Positions 13,795 to 27,007 are shown, numbered from the stretch's first letter. The stretch: 64,000 nucleotides of DNA from Glebionis coronaria (GCA_025667525.1 CM046881.1:500547627-500611626); one strand, 5' to 3'. The notes: generated by a model from the sequence alone, not told the origin. A program made the numbers and translations.

Positions 13795-16380
13795 GGTCAC
13801 TCCAAGTTACAATGTCCTAAATAGTCTATTTCTCGTGATCTATTCTAATAATGATGTGACCGATACTTTCCTTGGGAAAACGTATTTCCAACAATCTCCC
13901 CCAAAGGGAGGTCACACCATTTTACAAAATCTTAAACCTAGCATACTATGCTTGAGTCTTCGATCTTGTTCTTGTGAATATGCTGATGAGATCTTTGACT
14001 TTGTTCTTGAGCATGTGTCCTTGCTTTGATCTCGTACATTCATCACTTGTGATATTTGCCTCTTCGTGACTTCATGATCCACATACTTATACTTTTAGAA
14101 ATTCTTGAAAGCTTCAGAGTTTGATACAGCGGAAGACTTGACTTTTAGACTTTCTTGAATTTGTTGAAGTATTAAGTGCATAAAGCATAAGCATGTGTTG
14201 ACGACTTCTTCTGGATTTTACACCGCAATGCCACCTTCTTGTTACGCTGCATAAGACAGTTAGCAACAAAACATATACACAGATGAAATGGCCTTGAACA
14301 TTTCATTCTAATTCGGTAGCATTTTACCTCCGGTCGGTGAAGACCGTTGGACGATATAAAAATATCGTACTTGTGACAGGTAGTTTCAATTAAGAACCTC
14401 CTTGACAAGATTCCGCGGGTAAACCCGGTCTCTTTATTCGACCGTCCAAAGCTGACTGCGAACATAAAGAGTGAATCATTTGGATAAAAATATCCACATG
14501 ATTTTGAAGCCGTCAATTCATGTTCCTGGAACAAGTGAAATTCAATTAAGAACCGCACCATCGTTGCTTTCTAGTTGTCACAAGCTTGATTCGTATAGAA
14601 TCTTGCAAGTTACCCACCAAGTGCTGTTTGAGGTTAACACTAGAAGGATTTCCACTCATCACTGTGAACACTAAGGTAACACTCTGAGTGTTCTAGCAAG
14701 ATCACTAAGATATTGCGTAGAGGTTTGGAACGTGTTTAAATTCATTTAAGAATTAAACCACTGTTGCTTTCCAATTATCACAAGCTTGATTCATAAAGAA
14801 TCGCACAAGTCACCTACCATGAGCTTTTTGATATTCGCTCAAGAAGGATTTGCATCTTCATTGTAAATACTTTCGTATTACTCGGATGTTCAGGAAAGCT
14901 CATGAAGATTTTGCGTAGGACTCTTAGGATCTTTCTTACTTTTCACAGTGTGTGAAGAAGCAAGGAAATATGAAAGTGTGTTCTAATGAGATATTTGATG
15001 ATCTCAAATGGCTCTAGACTCAATCGTGCATTTTGGATTTTAGTGATCGGAGGATGGAGAGGAGTGCCACCATTTCAATACCAATTTATTCGGAGTGAAT
15101 AAATCAATAGATAATGTGTTGTCTCCGTGTGATTAAAACAAATATCTTTTGAGAGATATCTGAGTTAGCTGGGATGGGTTGTGCATTGCATCACTGGGTC
15201 CATGATGTTTGTCTTCAATATCAAGCATCATTAAAAATGATCTCAATAGCATATGTATTGACCCGGTTTCTACCTAAGGTTGTAAGGAGGGCTTCTTTCT
15301 TTACACCCTTTATCTTTACAATTCTTTTTCATTCTTCAACCCCTTCAATTCTTACCAATACGTCATAACTAGCACCTTGTTGTGATTGTTCCAGTGCTAA
15401 CTTAAGTACTTGGTCGGCATTCAGCTACGTTCACAATCTTTCTCCATCTTTCCTAAGGACTACTATTTCTAGCTATGGAATGTCCTTGGGAAGATTCCTC
15501 CGGTTCTAGAGGAATCATTGGACTTTAACCTATCCTACCATCCTTATGTCACCACAATATTCACTTTCGTGAATAGAGATGTTTTGGATAAGTGTATGTC
15601 ACCATGAAATCCATTTTGAAGTGAAAATCCATTTTGCTCCCCCTTAACATATGCCACGATATCCGAAAACATTTCGCACATGTCGGGATGAGCTATCACG
15701 TTAAGTCAAACCATTTATGATTAATCATTTCCCATATTAAATCACATTTTCTCCCCCATATTAAAAATATTAACCCAATCGATGTTTTTAATATCAACTG
15801 ATTTAATAGCATTTTAAGAAAATTTGGGAATAAAAATGCAAAGCCAATTATCTTCATGAATTACACAAGCTCCCCCTCAAATTAATGAGAGTGTACTTGA
15901 AACGTAAATTAAATACCATTTAAACACAAGTGTAAGGTATTTATCACGTGCAAAGATCATATATGATAATGTAATCACAAGATTAGCGATTTATAAGGTT
16001 GGACCTGAATGATGGAGAACATCATATGAAAGAAGCACATGGTTCTTGTTCACGAATGTTGGTCGCCTCATCACGTCTGAAGTTATCTCTTGACTCCATT
16101 TGATTGATATCGTTGTCTTGACACCAACGTGTGAGCTTGGCACTTTCGGCGTCAAAGATTCTTAATGCTGGACAATTGCTCCCCCTCAATTCTTGACACG
16201 TGTTCTATTGAAAGAGCTGTAGTCGTCGTTTGAGTAGTCGCATCGTCTAGTATGTAGATATCAATTGTAAATTGCTACGGTTGGTGGAGATGATAACTTC
16301 ATAAAAAACAAGACTGCTCTTGTTTTAACAAATAAATGCACTGAATCGTACATATATTCGTGTTAGATTGTGTTATAACG
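13795..16380 (-). other. LARD-1 non-coding 3' half
   Basis: About 2.6 kb without a credible frame. It aligns with LARD-2 37830-40065: the same words in the same order, for example gcttcagagtttg-tacagcgg, ggtcggtgaagaccgttgg and ggttgtgcattgcatcactg. Scattered ctccccct words on the plus strand recall the polypurine tract. The short frames in it are not conserved in LARD-2. Confidence 0.7.
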
Positions 16381-17430
16381 TAAACACAATCCCTTACATG
16401 GTTATAAAGTAAACCATGCCCGAGAAAATTAATTCCCGTTGTTGAGTCAAAGCTTTCCGGTGAAATGCTTGACTTTAAAATGAAAGCGGGTTACTATCTG
16501 AAATAATAGCAAGCCATTTTGAGCATGTTTTAAAACGTTTGAACTTCTGCTCGAACTTTATTTACAACCCCGTGTCATTATTGAATGACATTTCTAGTAT
16601 CGTAAATATTATCGATTCCAGAAGACATGCTCTTTTTATCAAACCATTTTTTGAACACAATATTTTGAAAGATTTAGAAAACCTTTTTGAGAAATTCTCG
16701 AAAAATTGTGTTCAATGTTTTGAAAACCAATTACTTGAGCTTAAGATGTTGAATATCTTACAAAACGAGCTCAAGTCCGAGAAGTTGTAAACTTCCCGTT
16801 GTTAAGGATAAGTTTATCATCGGCGATAAACTTTCCTTTTAACTGAAGAACGAGTCCTAAGTTGACATTTACTTAGAAGTCGTTTTCATGAGCTTGAAAA
16901 ACTTTGAATGTTTTAACGTAAAGCTCATGACCGAGAAAGATGAATTTCTCGTTATGAGGTAAAGTTCTCTTATTTAAAAGATACGCTTTCCTTTCTGAGC
17001 TTAAAACTTGGAATGTTTTAATACAAGCTCATGACCGAGAAAAATTAATTTCTCGTTTCAAGGATAAGATTTCTTTAAAGATAAGCTTTCCTAAATATGA
17101 AGTCCGAGTTACAGTCTGATATTTAACTGTAAGTCATTGTGCATGAGCTTAAAAACTTCGAATGTTTTTAATATTAGCTCATACCCGAGAAAAATTAATT
17201 TCTCGTTGTAAGGATAGGTTTATCATCGGCGATAAACTTTCCTTTATTTGAAGAACGGGTCATCATCTGATATTTAATGAAGAGTCTTATACACGAGCTT
17301 AAAACCTTTGAATGGTTTTAGGATAAGCTCGTGTCCAAGAAAACTTAATTTCTTGTTAAGAGGGTAAGTTATCGTTGCGTAGATAAACTTCCCTGTCTCT
17401 GAAGTCCGGGTCATCGTCTGTCATTTAACG
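16380..17430 (-). repeat. LARD-1 tandem array of about 120-bp units
   Basis: Imperfect units each containing gagcttaaaa-cttt-gaatg, cccgagaaaa-ttaatttctc, and gtttatcatcggcgataaac, which is a small palindrome. Starts can be followed near 16790, 16950, 17060, 17200 and 17360. The array is interrupted by Athila-1 and resumes at 28774-29085. A shorter version exists in LARD-2 (45610-45840). Confidence 0.75.
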
Positions 17431-17880
17431 AGGAGTGATAGGTGTGAAAACACCCATCCTTTTACCACTTATTTCTTGCTAAAACAAGACCAAAACGCGT
17501 ATTTAATGTCATTTGTTTGGAATTATGCGTGGTTTGTGTGTTTGTTATGTTTTCAGAGCCAACCGGATAAATATTGGAGAAAACATGGGATTGCACGGGT
17601 TTTATCAAGGAAAAAGACTGAAGACAAAGTCTATTGTCCAAGAGATGCAAAAGATTTGAAGTCAATGGGCCTATTTGAAGATTTATCGAAGAAAAGGACC
17701 AAAGACGGAAGATTTACACATGTCGAAGAAACTCAAGTCTATTTAACGAAGAAATTAAAAGACGAGTTGAATTTAATCGACGACAAATCCCGAATCAGAA
17801 TCGAAAACGTCAACTTTTCTGAAAAGACGAGAAGACAAAAAGAAGGGAAGAAAGCCTACTCACCAACCAAGGGAGAAGCC

Positions 17881-17888
17881 TATAAATA
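17881..17888 (+). promoter_or_regulatory. TATA box of Athila-1
   Basis: TATAAATA followed by a CT-rich initiator-like region. Transcription would start about 30 bp on, leaving the TTCCGNAT array and the primer site in the RNA leader. Confidence 0.65.
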
Positions 17889-18314
17889 CTCCTCCCATTC
17901 ACACATCCGCTCTCTCTCTTCTTCTAGTTTTTCAGTTATTCTTCTTCCTAGTTTTTAGGAGCCATCTCCCTTAAGGAGTGGTTTTCATCTTGTTTAATTT
18001 CTTCCATTCGTGTAAGTATAATCTTTTCTTGTTTGTTGAATCTTAATTCATTAATACAAATCATCTTTTAATCTTTCCATCATCTTGTTCTTCATATCTT
18101 TTTGACTCTTAATTCTTAAGTTTTATTCTTACAGTTTGATTGTCAAAAGTAAGTGGGTTTTGAGATTTAGTTGTTTTGGATTCAAGCTTTCTATGAGTAA
18201 AAGATTAGTGGTAAAATTGGTTTAAGTTTTGGTAAAAAAAACTTGGTGATTTTTGGTGATTGAACTCGTTCATTGATTTCCCCTGTTCCTCGCATTCCCA
18301 GTTCCTGATCTTGC

Positions 18315-18895
18315 CCAGATTCCGAATAGGGAATCTGGGGTTGTGTCTATTCGGAATATTTCAATTATTCCGAGTAGTGGCTAATTTTCTTGTCTATTCG
18401 GAATATCTAATATTCCGAGTAAGGCTTTCTTTCCAAGGTTTTCCGAATAGGGTTTTTCTTTAAGATATTCCGCATAGTCATAACTTTCCGAATAGAACAT
18501 TCATTCCGCATAGGGCAATTTGTCATTTATTCCGCATAGGCTGATTTCCATTTCCTCTATTCGGAATATTTTCCATATTCCGAATAGTCCCATTATTCCG
18601 AATAGGATCTTGCTTTCCGAATAGGGCATTTTTCCATTTATTCCGCATAAGGAAGATTATTCCGAGTAAGACAATTTTTCCGCATAGCTTACTTTCCGCA
18701 TAGGACCTCGTATTCCGCATAGAGTTCATTGTTCCGCATAAGAGACACTTTCCGAATAGAGCTTCTTTCAAAATATTCCGCATAAGTGATACTTTCCGCA
18801 TAAGACTTTTGTTCCGCATGGCCTTAATTATTCCGAGTAAGGGAAACATTCCGAGTAGAGCAGTGTATTCCGCATAGCAAGAAACATTCTGAATA
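18315..18895 (+). repeat. Athila-1 LTR array of ATTCCGNATAG words
   Basis: Several dozen copies of ATTCCGAATAG, ATTCCGCATAG and ATTCCGAGTAG, spaced irregularly at 15-30 bp. A few early copies are inverted (TATTCGGAATA). The identical array in the 3' LTR is at 27890-28467. Confidence 0.85.
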
Positions 18896-19203
18896 AGAGA
18901 CTTCCAGTTTTATTCTTCATTAAGGTATTTTCTACTGTTTCGTTTAAATTCTGGATTTATTGTCATTTCTAGTTTCTAGTTTAATTTTATTATTACTTGC
19001 CTTTATAATTTTAGTAGATTTAGACCAAAGCTCCCCCTTTTTAGTCACCAATTACAACGATTCCACTTTTGACTGTGATCGATTCGAGAAGATACCGAGA
19101 ACGAAATAACGATATATATCAATTTAATGGGTACGAGCAACGCAAAGAGAGATCTTGCAAGCAAAAACCTTTTTATTAACCAACCAAAATTCAGTTATTA
19201 AAA

Positions 19204-19218
19204 TGGCGCCGCTGCCGG
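19204..19218 (+). promoter_or_regulatory. Athila-1 primer-binding site
   Basis: TGGCGCCGCTGCCGG three bases after the 5' LTR. This is the Athila-type site, generally assigned to a tRNA-Asp primer, and it matches the site of Athila-2. Confidence 0.8.
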
Positions 19219-19409
19219 CTCTTTTCGTAAGGATCAACGGTTTCTTGTGAGAAAAATTGGATTTTGGGATCCGTTTTTTCGGGAACGTTATTTTCAAGCA
19301 CAAAAATTTTCAAAAAAACCCACAAAAATATAAAATTTTCAAAAATACAAAAACATTAAAAAACCTATAAAAACCAAAAATATTTTCTCTTGCATTTTCT
19401 TTTTAGTGT
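19219..19409 (+). other. Athila-1 untranslated leader
   Basis: AT-rich leader between primer site and gag start, with A-rich and AAAAATTTTC stretches. The same layout occurs in Athila-2 at 54306-54499. Confidence 0.6.
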
Positions 19410-22400
19410 ATGCGTACTCGATCCACGTCTTATTCAGAGCCCGAGACTCTCGAACAATTAGACATGGCAGGTGTACACAACAACAACAATATTCCACCCC
19501 CCCAACATAACAACAACAATAATAACCCACCCCACCAAAACATGAATAATCTACCTTTACCCGACTTACGCACCATGGAGGAGCTATGTCAACCCACGAT
19601 GAACGGGCGTGGAGGCCCGATTGCACCAATGCATGTCACAGCTCAGGAGTTTTCATTAAAGCATCACATGATCCAGCAAGTACAAACGAATCCATTTCGC
19701 GGAATTCCGGATGATGATGCCAACAAACACCTCGACAAATTCATAACCATTACCCAAAGCATGAAATCCCCCGGTGTTTCTATGGATGACCTTCGCCTCC
19801 AACTCTTTCCTCACTCGCTTTCTCACCATGCCGAAAAATGGTTTGACCGTCTTCCTAAGAATTCTATTCATACGTGGAACGACATGACTCAACGCTTTTT
19901 ATCGCGCTACTTCCCACCATCCATGGTCACTAACCTCCGTAACCAAATCAGTGGATTTATGCAAGAGAATGATGAATCACTTTTCGATGCTTGGGAACGA
20001 TACAATGATTTGATCGACCGCTGTCCTAATCACAATATGCTCCCAGTCACTCTCATTGATACCTTCTACAATGGTCTCACCTTTCGCGATCGTGACACGA
20101 TCAATGCCGCCGCCGGTGGTACTTTTATGAAAAGGAGACCAGAGGAGTGTCGAGAGTTGATTGAAAACATTACTACTCACCACAAGAATTGGGATTCATC
20201 CGCATCCTCAAGATCTAACTCGAGAGTCAATGTTTCTTCTACTACTTCCAATCCTGAGATGACTGAAATTTCTCGACAACTCGCTGAAATGAACAAGAAT
20301 TTCATGACCATAGCCACAAACCACTTTCAACAAGCTAAAGCCGTTGCTATTTCTTGTGACACATGTGGTGGTCCTCATTCTTATAATGATTGTCCTTCTA
20401 CTCAAGGCAATTATTCTGAGAACGTTAACGCGGCATACGGTACATATCCCACGGGAGGCTATCAAGCTCGTCCTCAAGGAGACCGTAGCTTGCTAAGTTA
20501 TCGTTCCAACAATTATCTTGCTCCTCCCGGTTTCCCTCCTGCAAACCAAAACCAACAACAAAGCTATAACCAAAACAACCAATCCCAACCTCGTGCTCAA
20601 AACCAATATCCATCCCAAAGACATACCTACCCAACTCAAGGAAATTCTCAAGCTTACCAAGCTCCACCTCTCAATCAACCGATGGCAATGAACCCCGACG
20701 TTGAGTCATTCATGAAGACTAATCGTGAGATGGTAACGAATCTTCAGAGTCAATTTGTCAATTTGAAGAATGACATGGTCAAACAAGGGAGCGATATTCG
20801 AGCCGAGCTACGGAATGATATGGCCAAACACAGCGATGCTATTAATGCCAACATGCAAAACTCTTTTAACAATCAAGCTGTTCACCTTCGTGATATGATT
20901 GGTTCGCTCATCCAAGGTAATCAACCCTCTTCTTCGGGTACTCTTCCGAGTAATACCGTTGCGAATCCAAGAGGGGAGATGAAAGCAATCACCACTCGTA
21001 GTGGAATAGGTTATATGGAACCCGAGCTTCCTACACCTCCACCCGTGATTCTGAACAAGGAAACCGAGCAACTTTCCTCACCTCCTTCACCTTCTATCCC
21101 CATTTCCCCACCACCCGTGGTTGTGAGTGATCCTATTCCCTTAAAGCCTTCTTCTTCATCCAATATACCTTATCCTTCAAGGTTGAGGAAAGAGAAGCAA
21201 AAGAGCAAGGATGATATTCAGGTTTCAAACTTTCTAAAAATGTTTAAACAATTGAATTTTAACATCTCCTTTGCCGAGGCTCTCGCTCACATGCCCAAAT
21301 ACGTTAAGATGTTTAAAGATCTTCTAAGTGATAAAGAAAAGCTTCTTGACATTGCTCAGACCCAACTTAATGAGAACTGCTCCGCAGTGCTCTTAAGGAA
21401 ATTGCCCACCAAACTTGGTGATCCGGGTCGCTTCTTGATTCCTTGCAACTTCCCGGGAGTAGAGAATTGCATGGCCTTAGCCGATCTAGGTGCCAGTATA
21501 AACTTAATGCCTTTAAGTGTTTGGAAGCAATTATCTCTCCCCGAGCTAGTCCCCACTAAAATGACTTTGGAATTAGCCAACCGTACGGTTGCTTATCCAG
21601 TGGGGATAGCCGAAGATGTCTTTGTTGGCGTTGATAAATTCACCTTCCCGGTGGATTTTGTTGTCGTTGACTACGAGATGGACCCTCGTGTTCCATTAAT
21701 CGTTGGACGTCCATTCTTGAGGACCGGTCGCACTCTCATTGATGTAGCCGCAGGCGAATTAATCATGAGAGTTGGTGACGATCAAATTGTCTTCAACATG
21801 GGTAAGATTTCTCAGCAACCTTATTCATATGAGAGTGTTAATGCTGTTGATGTTCTCGATGAGGCTTGTGAAGAACATTTTCATGATGCTTGCAAAAGTA
21901 CTCTCTCTTCTCTACCCAATGTTGAAACCGTTGCCTCAATTGCTCCAGCATTGACTCCTTTTGGAGAAAGTGACTTGGATGAGTTCGAAGCTAGCTTGGG
22001 TCCTCTCGACATTAAATATGATAATTCGTCCACCAATTGGGATGAAGATATTCGTACTATTGAGAGACTTCTCAATGAGGACCCATTGTCTCCTCCTACT
22101 CCTAAAGAGGTGACTAATGATGATCCATCGTTAGTTTCACCATCTACTGAGGATCCTCCGACTCTCAAGCTTAAGGACCTACTGCCTCATCTTGAGTACG
22201 TTTTCCTAGAAGACGACGAGAAGTTACCGGTCATCATCGCAAAGGATCTGAAAGAAGACGAAAAAGCCCGACTTGTCGCTGTGTTGAAGAAGCATAAAAG
22301 AGCTATCGCTTGGAAAATCTCCGACATCCGTGGAATTGATCCTCATTTCTGCACACATAAAATTCTCATGGAGGACGACTTTAAGCCCACTATTCAAAGC

Positions 22401-25073
22401 CAAAGAAGGGTGAATCCTAAAATCCATGATGTCATCAAAAAAGAGGTTATCAAACTTCTTGATGCGGGTATGATTTACCCTATTTCGGATTCACCATGGG
22501 TTAGTCCAGTCCATTGTGTGCCTAAGAAAGGCGGAATTACCGTTGTGCCCAATGCAAACAACGAGTTAATTCCTACCCGTCTCGTTACTGGGTGGAGAGT
22601 TTGTATAGACTACCGCAAACTCAATGATGCCACGAGAAAGGATCATTTCCCTCTACCTTTTATGGACCAAATGCTTGAACGTCTAGCGGGTAATGAATAT
22701 TACTGCTTTCTTGATGGTTTCTCGGGTTATTTTCAAATACCCATCGATCCCCAAGATCAAGAGAAGACAACATTCACTTGTCCCTATGGCACATTTGCTT
22801 ACAAAAGGATGCCTTTTGGCTTATGCAATGCCCCCGGGACTTTCCAAAGGTGCATGTTGGCTATCTTCCATGACATGGTTGAGCAAACCATGGAAGTCTT
22901 CATGGACGATTTCTCGGTCTTCGGGGATTCCTTCTCTTCTTGCCTTGCCAATTTGGAACGTATGCTTAAGCGGTGCGAAGACACTCGCCTTGTTCTAAAT
23001 TGGGAAAAATGCCATTTTATGGTAAAAGAAGGCATTGTGCTAGGACACAAAATCTCTAAAGCCGGTCTTGAAGTCGACCGTGCTAAAGTAGATGTCATAG
23101 CCAAATTACCTCCACCTTCAATCGTGAAGGGTGTGAGAAGTTTTCTGGGTCATGCGGGCTTCTATCGTCGATTCATTCAAGATTTCTCTAAAATCGCACG
23201 CCCGATGACCCACCTCTTAGAAAAAGATACTCCTTTTATCTTTTCTAAAGAGTGTCTCGCAGCCTTCAATCTTCTTAAGGACAAGCTAACTAAGGCACCG
23301 GTCTTAGTTACCCCTAATTGGGAGCTGCCTTTTGAATTGATGTGCGATGCTAGCGACTTTGCTATTGGTGCGGTTTTGGGACAAAGAGTGAATAAACACT
23401 TCCAACCAATCCACTATGCTAGCAAAACAATGACGGGGGCTCAATTGCATTATACGACAACCAAAAAAGAGCTTTTAGCTGTTGTTTATGCTTTTGAAAA
23501 ATTCCGCCCCTATCTTGTTTTATCCACCACCATCGTATACACGGACCATTCCGCGTTGAAGTACTTGATGACTAAGAATGATTCTAAGCCAAGACTTCTC
23601 CGCTGGGTTTTACTCCTTCAAGAATTCAACATTGAAATTCGTGACAAGAAGGGTGCTGAAAACCTGGCCGCGGATCATCTGAGCAGACTTGAGGCTCCAT
23701 ATCAAGGGGACCATCCGAACAAAGAGATCAATGACTCTTTTCCCCTTGAGACCTTAATGTCTATAAATCCCAATCTTTATAGCACACCGTGGTTTGCCGA
23801 TATTGCAAACTACTTAGCGGGTGGTGTTCTCATCCAAGGGTTAACATCCCAACAAAAGAAGAAGTTCTTGAACGATGTTAAGACTTACTTTTGGGATGAC
23901 ACTTTTCTATTCAAACAATGCGCTGACTTGATTATTCGCCGATGTGTTGACGGACCAGCCGCTTTGGACATTCTCCAGGCTTGCCACAAAGGACCCACCG
24001 GTGGTCACTTTGGTCCCAACTACACCGCCAAAAAAGTGTTTGACTCGGGATTCTATTGGCCCACCATTTATCGTGATGCTCACGAGATGGTTAAACATTG
24101 TGATGCTTGCCAAAAACAAGGCAAGATCACACATAAAGATGAGATGCCTCAAAATTTCATACAAGAATGTGAAATCTTTGATGTATGGGGCATCGACTTT
24201 ATGGGGCCATTCCCGTCTTCTAAAGGCAACAAATACATCCTTGTCGCTGTCGACTACGTTTCTAAATGGGTTGAAGCAAAAGCTTTACCCACTAACGACG
24301 CGAGGGTGGTTTGTAATTTCTTGAAACAACTGTTTGCTCGTTTCGGTGTTCCTCGTGCTATTATCAGTGACCGCGGGACTCATTTTTGTAACGATCAATT
24401 TGCAAGAGTCATGGCTAAGTATGGTGTCAATCACCGTCTTTCCACCGCTTATCATCCTCAAACCAACGGTCAAGCCAAGATATCCAACCGTGGATTGAAG
24501 AGAATTTTGGAACGTACTGTGGGAGAGCATCGTGCCTCGTGGGCCGATAAACTTGATGATGCTCTGTGGGCTTTCCATACCGCCTATAAGACGCCGATTG
24601 GTTGTACACCTTATCGTCTTGTGTACGGGAAAGCCTGCCACCTCCCCATCGAGCTGGAACATAAGGCATACTGGGCCTTGAAGTGGGCTAACTTCGACAT
24701 CAACAAAGCCGGTGATTTTCGGAAGATTCAACTCAACAAGCTACAAGAATTGAGGAATCAAGCTTACGAGAACTCATTGATTTACAAGGAGAAGACCAAG
24801 ATTATCCACGATGCTAAAATCAAGAACCGAGAGTTCAACGTTGGTGATCAAGTCTTACTCTTTAACTCTCGGTTGAAGATCTTCTCAGGCAAGTTGAAGA
24901 GCCGCTGGTCTGGTCCATTCACCATCGCCAATGTCTTTCCCTATGGTACCATTGAGCTTTCTCAGCCAAATGGGCCCAACTTCAAGGTGAATGGCCAGCG
25001 TTTGAAGTTGTACGTTGGTGAGGACATCTCTCAGGAGATGATTCCATCCCTCACTACGTTTCCCTTGAATTAG
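19410..25073 (+). CDS. Athila-type Gag-Pol polyprotein, 1887 residues
   Basis: One uninterrupted frame holds the whole replication machinery. Order: Asn/Pro-rich N-terminus; retrotransposon gag (about 75-260); short zinc finger [13 protein letters not shown] near 317; [11 protein letters not shown] near 523; aspartic protease with [11 protein letters not shown] (Asp near 692); reverse transcriptase with [12 protein letters not shown] near 1098 and active site FMDDF (Asp 1166-1167); RNase H with [13 protein letters not shown] near 1308; integrase zinc finger ending HCDACQK; integrase core with Asp 1596 (DFMGPFP) and Asp 1654 (SDRGTHF); chromodomain-less C-terminus. The third catalytic position, 35 residues between, is Lys 1690 (NGQAK) where Athila-2 has Glu. 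RNase H reads [10 protein letters not shown] where Athila-2 has [10 protein letters not shown]. The start ATG follows the leader and is shared with Athila-2. Expected product: virus-like particles in the cytoplasm, with integration predicted dead. Confidence 0.95.
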   Translation: MRTRSTSYSEPETLEQLDMAGVHNNNNIPPPQHNNNNNNPPHQNMNNLPLPDLRTMEELCQPTMNGRGGPIAPMHVTAQEFSLKHHMIQQVQTNPFRGIPDDDANKHLDKFITITQSMKSPGVSMDDLRLQLFPHSLSHHAEKWFDRLPKNSIHTWNDMTQRFLSRYFPPSMVTNLRNQISGFMQENDESLFDAWERYNDLIDRCPNHNMLPVTLIDTFYNGLTFRDRDTINAAAGGTFMKRRPEECRELIENITTHHKNWDSSASSRSNSRVNVSSTTSNPEMTEISRQLAEMNKNFMTIATNHFQQAKAVAISCDTCGGPHSYNDCPSTQGNYSENVNAAYGTYPTGGYQARPQGDRSLLSYRSNNYLAPPGFPPANQNQQQSYNQNNQSQPRAQNQYPSQRHTYPTQGNSQAYQAPPLNQPMAMNPDVESFMKTNREMVTNLQSQFVNLKNDMVKQGSDIRAELRNDMAKHSDAINANMQNSFNNQAVHLRDMIGSLIQGNQPSSSGTLPSNTVANPRGEMKAITTRSGIGYMEPELPTPPPVILNKETEQLSSPPSPSIPISPPPVVVSDPIPLKPSSSSNIPYPSRLRKEKQKSKDDIQVSNFLKMFKQLNFNISFAEALAHMPKYVKMFKDLLSDKEKLLDIAQTQLNENCSAVLLRKLPTKLGDPGRFLIPCNFPGVENCMALADLGASINLMPLSVWKQLSLPELVPTKMTLELANRTVAYPVGIAEDVFVGVDKFTFPVDFVVVDYEMDPRVPLIVGRPFLRTGRTLIDVAAGELIMRVGDDQIVFNMGKISQQPYSYESVNAVDVLDEACEEHFHDACKSTLSSLPNVETVASIAPALTPFGESDLDEFEASLGPLDIKYDNSSTNWDEDIRTIERLLNEDPLSPPTPKEVTNDDPSLVSPSTEDPPTLKLKDLLPHLEYVFLEDDEKLPVIIAKDLKEDEKARLVAVLKKHKRAIAWKISDIRGIDPHFCTHKILMEDDFKPTIQSQRRVNPKIHDVIKKEVIKLLDAGMIYPISDSPWVSPVHCVPKKGGITVVPNANNELIPTRLVTGWRVCIDYRKLNDATRKDHFPLPFMDQMLERLAGNEYYCFLDGFSGYFQIPIDPQDQEKTTFTCPYGTFAYKRMPFGLCNAPGTFQRCMLAIFHDMVEQTMEVFMDDFSVFGDSFSSCLANLERMLKRCEDTRLVLNWEKCHFMVKEGIVLGHKISKAGLEVDRAKVDVIAKLPPPSIVKGVRSFLGHAGFYRRFIQDFSKIARPMTHLLEKDTPFIFSKECLAAFNLLKDKLTKAPVLVTPNWELPFELMCDASDFAIGAVLGQRVNKHFQPIHYASKTMTGAQLHYTTTKKELLAVVYAFEKFRPYLVLSTTIVYTDHSALKYLMTKNDSKPRLLRWVLLLQEFNIEIRDKKGAENLAADHLSRLEAPYQGDHPNKEINDSFPLETLMSINPNLYSTPWFADIANYLAGGVLIQGLTSQQKKKFLNDVKTYFWDDTFLFKQCADLIIRRCVDGPAALDILQACHKGPTGGHFGPNYTAKKVFDSGFYWPTIYRDAHEMVKHCDACQKQGKITHKDEMPQNFIQECEIFDVWGIDFMGPFPSSKGNKYILVAVDYVSKWVEAKALPTNDARVVCNFLKQLFARFGVPRAIISDRGTHFCNDQFARVMAKYGVNHRLSTAYHPQTNGQAKISNRGLKRILERTVGEHRASWADKLDDALWAFHTAYKTPIGCTPYRLVYGKACHLPIELEHKAYWALKWANFDINKAGDFRKIQLNKLQELRNQAYENSLIYKEKTKIIHDAKIKNREFNVGDQVLLFNSRLKIFSGKLKSRWSGPFTIANVFPYGTIELSQPNGPNFKVNGQRLKLYVGEDISQEMIPSLTTFPLN

Positions 25074-26993
25074 TTCGGGACCGAGTCAGGCTCGCGACTC
25101 GGTAAACAAAAACAAGCGCTCCTCGGGAGGCAGCCCGAGTATCTATCCCCCTTTCCCGTTTTTCATCATAAGAGTAGGGGGAGCTATATAGGTTGCTTGT
25201 TTTTGGATGGTGATGTGATTACAGGGATTATTGCACTCTTGGAATCTTTGATGAACCGTGCTCCCATGTTATCCACAATACTGGTTCTATCTCTCCACTA
25301 TCGTGATCCAATTATCTTCATATTCACATTTGAAATTGATCACTTTAGTCGTCCCCTCCTTAGCTTGATTTAACCAACGTGCACAATGTCATAAGTATAG
25401 GGGAGCCTTTTTCCCACATGCTTAAACATTGAGGACAATGTTTATCTTAAGTGTAGGGGGACTTCTATCGAAGTTTTAAGTGGGATTTTCCATTAAAATG
25501 CCTTCATTTAACCGGAAAATCATCTTTTTCAACATTTTTCAAATTTTTAATCAACTTTGGCCATTTTGTCGTAATTTTTAATTTTTTTTTTTATTTTGCT
25601 TTCATATGTGTATATTCCGCAATAAATTCAGAAAAATTAATAAAATAGTTTTAGCAAGTTTAGATATCTTAGATATATTAGGCCCGTTGTGAATATTTTG
25701 ACTCAACCCGATAGACTTATCCATGTTTATTCTAGCTAGTATCCTTAACCAGGTAGACCTTAATTGGTTTATTAGGCTAAGTGTCCACGAGTCTCATTAT
25801 TTGAGATTTTAAACTGTGGAGGACGAGAAATGATAGAGTCAATTATAAGTCGGTATTCTTGCGCAAGCTCACTTGGTGTAATTATTTGCCTATTCTCCCA
25901 TCACTTGCTAATAACTTATCTGCAATAAGTAAGGTCGTACGATTTGAAAAGTTACTTAGCTTCTAGCCCAAGATCGTTTAAAAGTTGCTCGGTAATGACG
26001 AGAGTTCATAGCCAAGGCATAACTTATGAAGCGGGGCGCGAAGATTGGCGAGTCCGAAAAGGCCCTAACAAGGCATGAGGATTCAATTTTATTGCTGAAG
26101 ATCCAAAAGTGATGTGAAAAGCATTATTCCCAAAATCAATATGAAGGATCAAGACTCACGACGAAAAGCAATCAACTCCCATAAAGATCATGGAGAAGTC
26201 TATCCGAAAAGACCCTAAAAAGGTATGAGGATAAATAGATCCAAGTCCGAAAAGGAGGCGGATCGTTGTATCTCAAAATCCCAATTAGAGATTGAAGAAA
26301 TAATCATGAAGTCGTGGTCAACAAAGTTGGAGTACCCCTCAAAAGTCTCCAAGTGAAGAAACTCTATTATGATGAGAAGACCATTATCTCAAGAACGTCT
26401 CTCGAAGATATGAAGTATGAAGTACATGCCAAATATCGGCCCGAGAAAGGTCTCAAATCGTGAACCGAGTTATGCCAAGATATGAACTTTCTGATATCCC
26501 GAGAAGCAGTTTTAAGAGATTTTGTCCTTTAGCTAACTATTGATCAAATTGTCCTACTTTGCTTTCAGCCTAAATAAACTATCGAAATAAGTCCAAAAAT
26601 GCATCTTCATGATCATTCTAAGACAAAAATAAAATATAAGAGATACACCTAGGAATAAGGGAGTTTAAGCATTTAATTAAGCCATGTGTGTAAGTGTTTG
26701 AATTGGTAACTTATAATAACAATGATCTCGTTTTTAAGCTTAGTTTGGGGAACGTGAAACTTGAGGGTGATAAATCTTCGCAACACCAAAGCCCTAATGT
26801 AAGTCCTCGATCTCTTTACAAGTTATTTCCACATAGCTATGTTCTATCTTTTTGTTTACTTTAAAAGTTTTAATTTCTCTTAGTGCTTTAATTTTTGTTT
26901 AGTAGTATTTGAATAAGGCCAAGGTTAATTAATTATGAGAAAAGTGTGGAGTTGCTTTATCACTAAGCATTGCATGAGGGCATGACAATGGTT
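25074..26993 (+). other. Athila-1 3' non-coding region
   Basis: About 1.9 kb with no credible frame, conserved in Athila-2 (48616-46690). It includes a hairpin CTCGGGAGGCAGCCCGAG at 25122-25139, several tgtaggggg purine runs (25165, 25400, 25455) and repeated tccgaaaag-cccta-aaggtatgagg blocks (26040-26240). Many Athila elements carry an env-like ORF here; none is visible. Confidence 0.7.
25122..25139 (+). other. Conserved hairpin after the Athila-1 stop codon
   Basis: CTCGGGAGGCAGCCCGAG, a 6-bp stem with a 6-nt loop about 50 nt after the stop. The same sequence is kept in Athila-2 at 48551-48568. It may be an RNA signal. Confidence 0.6.
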
Positions 26994-27005
26994 AAGTGTA
27001 GGGGA
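26994..27005 (+). promoter_or_regulatory. Athila-1 polypurine tract
   Basis: AAGTGTAGGGGA, two bases before the 3' LTR. Confidence 0.75.
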
Positions 27006-27007
27006 TT

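Larger units (their letters stand above)
17436..19200 (+). repeat. Athila-1 5' LTR
   Basis: 1765 bp, TGATAGGTGTG...CAGTTATTA. The 3' end is TTA rather than the usual CA; the AGGAG duplication fixes the boundary. TATAAATA lies at 17881-17888. The array of ATTCCGNATAG words (18315-18895) lies downstream of it. A 160-codon frame at 17476-17958 recurs in the other LTR and is regulatory sequence, not a gene. Confidence 0.93.

Noticed and set aside
14172..14561. 129-codon minus-strand frame in the LARD-1 non-coding half
   Set aside because: Not conserved in the homologous part of LARD-2 (38100-38540), and no family resemblance.
17476..17958. 160-codon frame in the Athila-1 LTR (again at 26970-27530)
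   Set aside because: It lies in the U3-promoter part of both LTRs, spans the TATA box and has no protein resemblance. The related LTR of Athila-2 does not keep it open.
18260..18910. Regularly spaced repeats that could suggest a CRISPR array
   Set aside because: Plant retrotransposon LTR; units are short and irregular, spacers are not uniform, and no cas-like gene exists.
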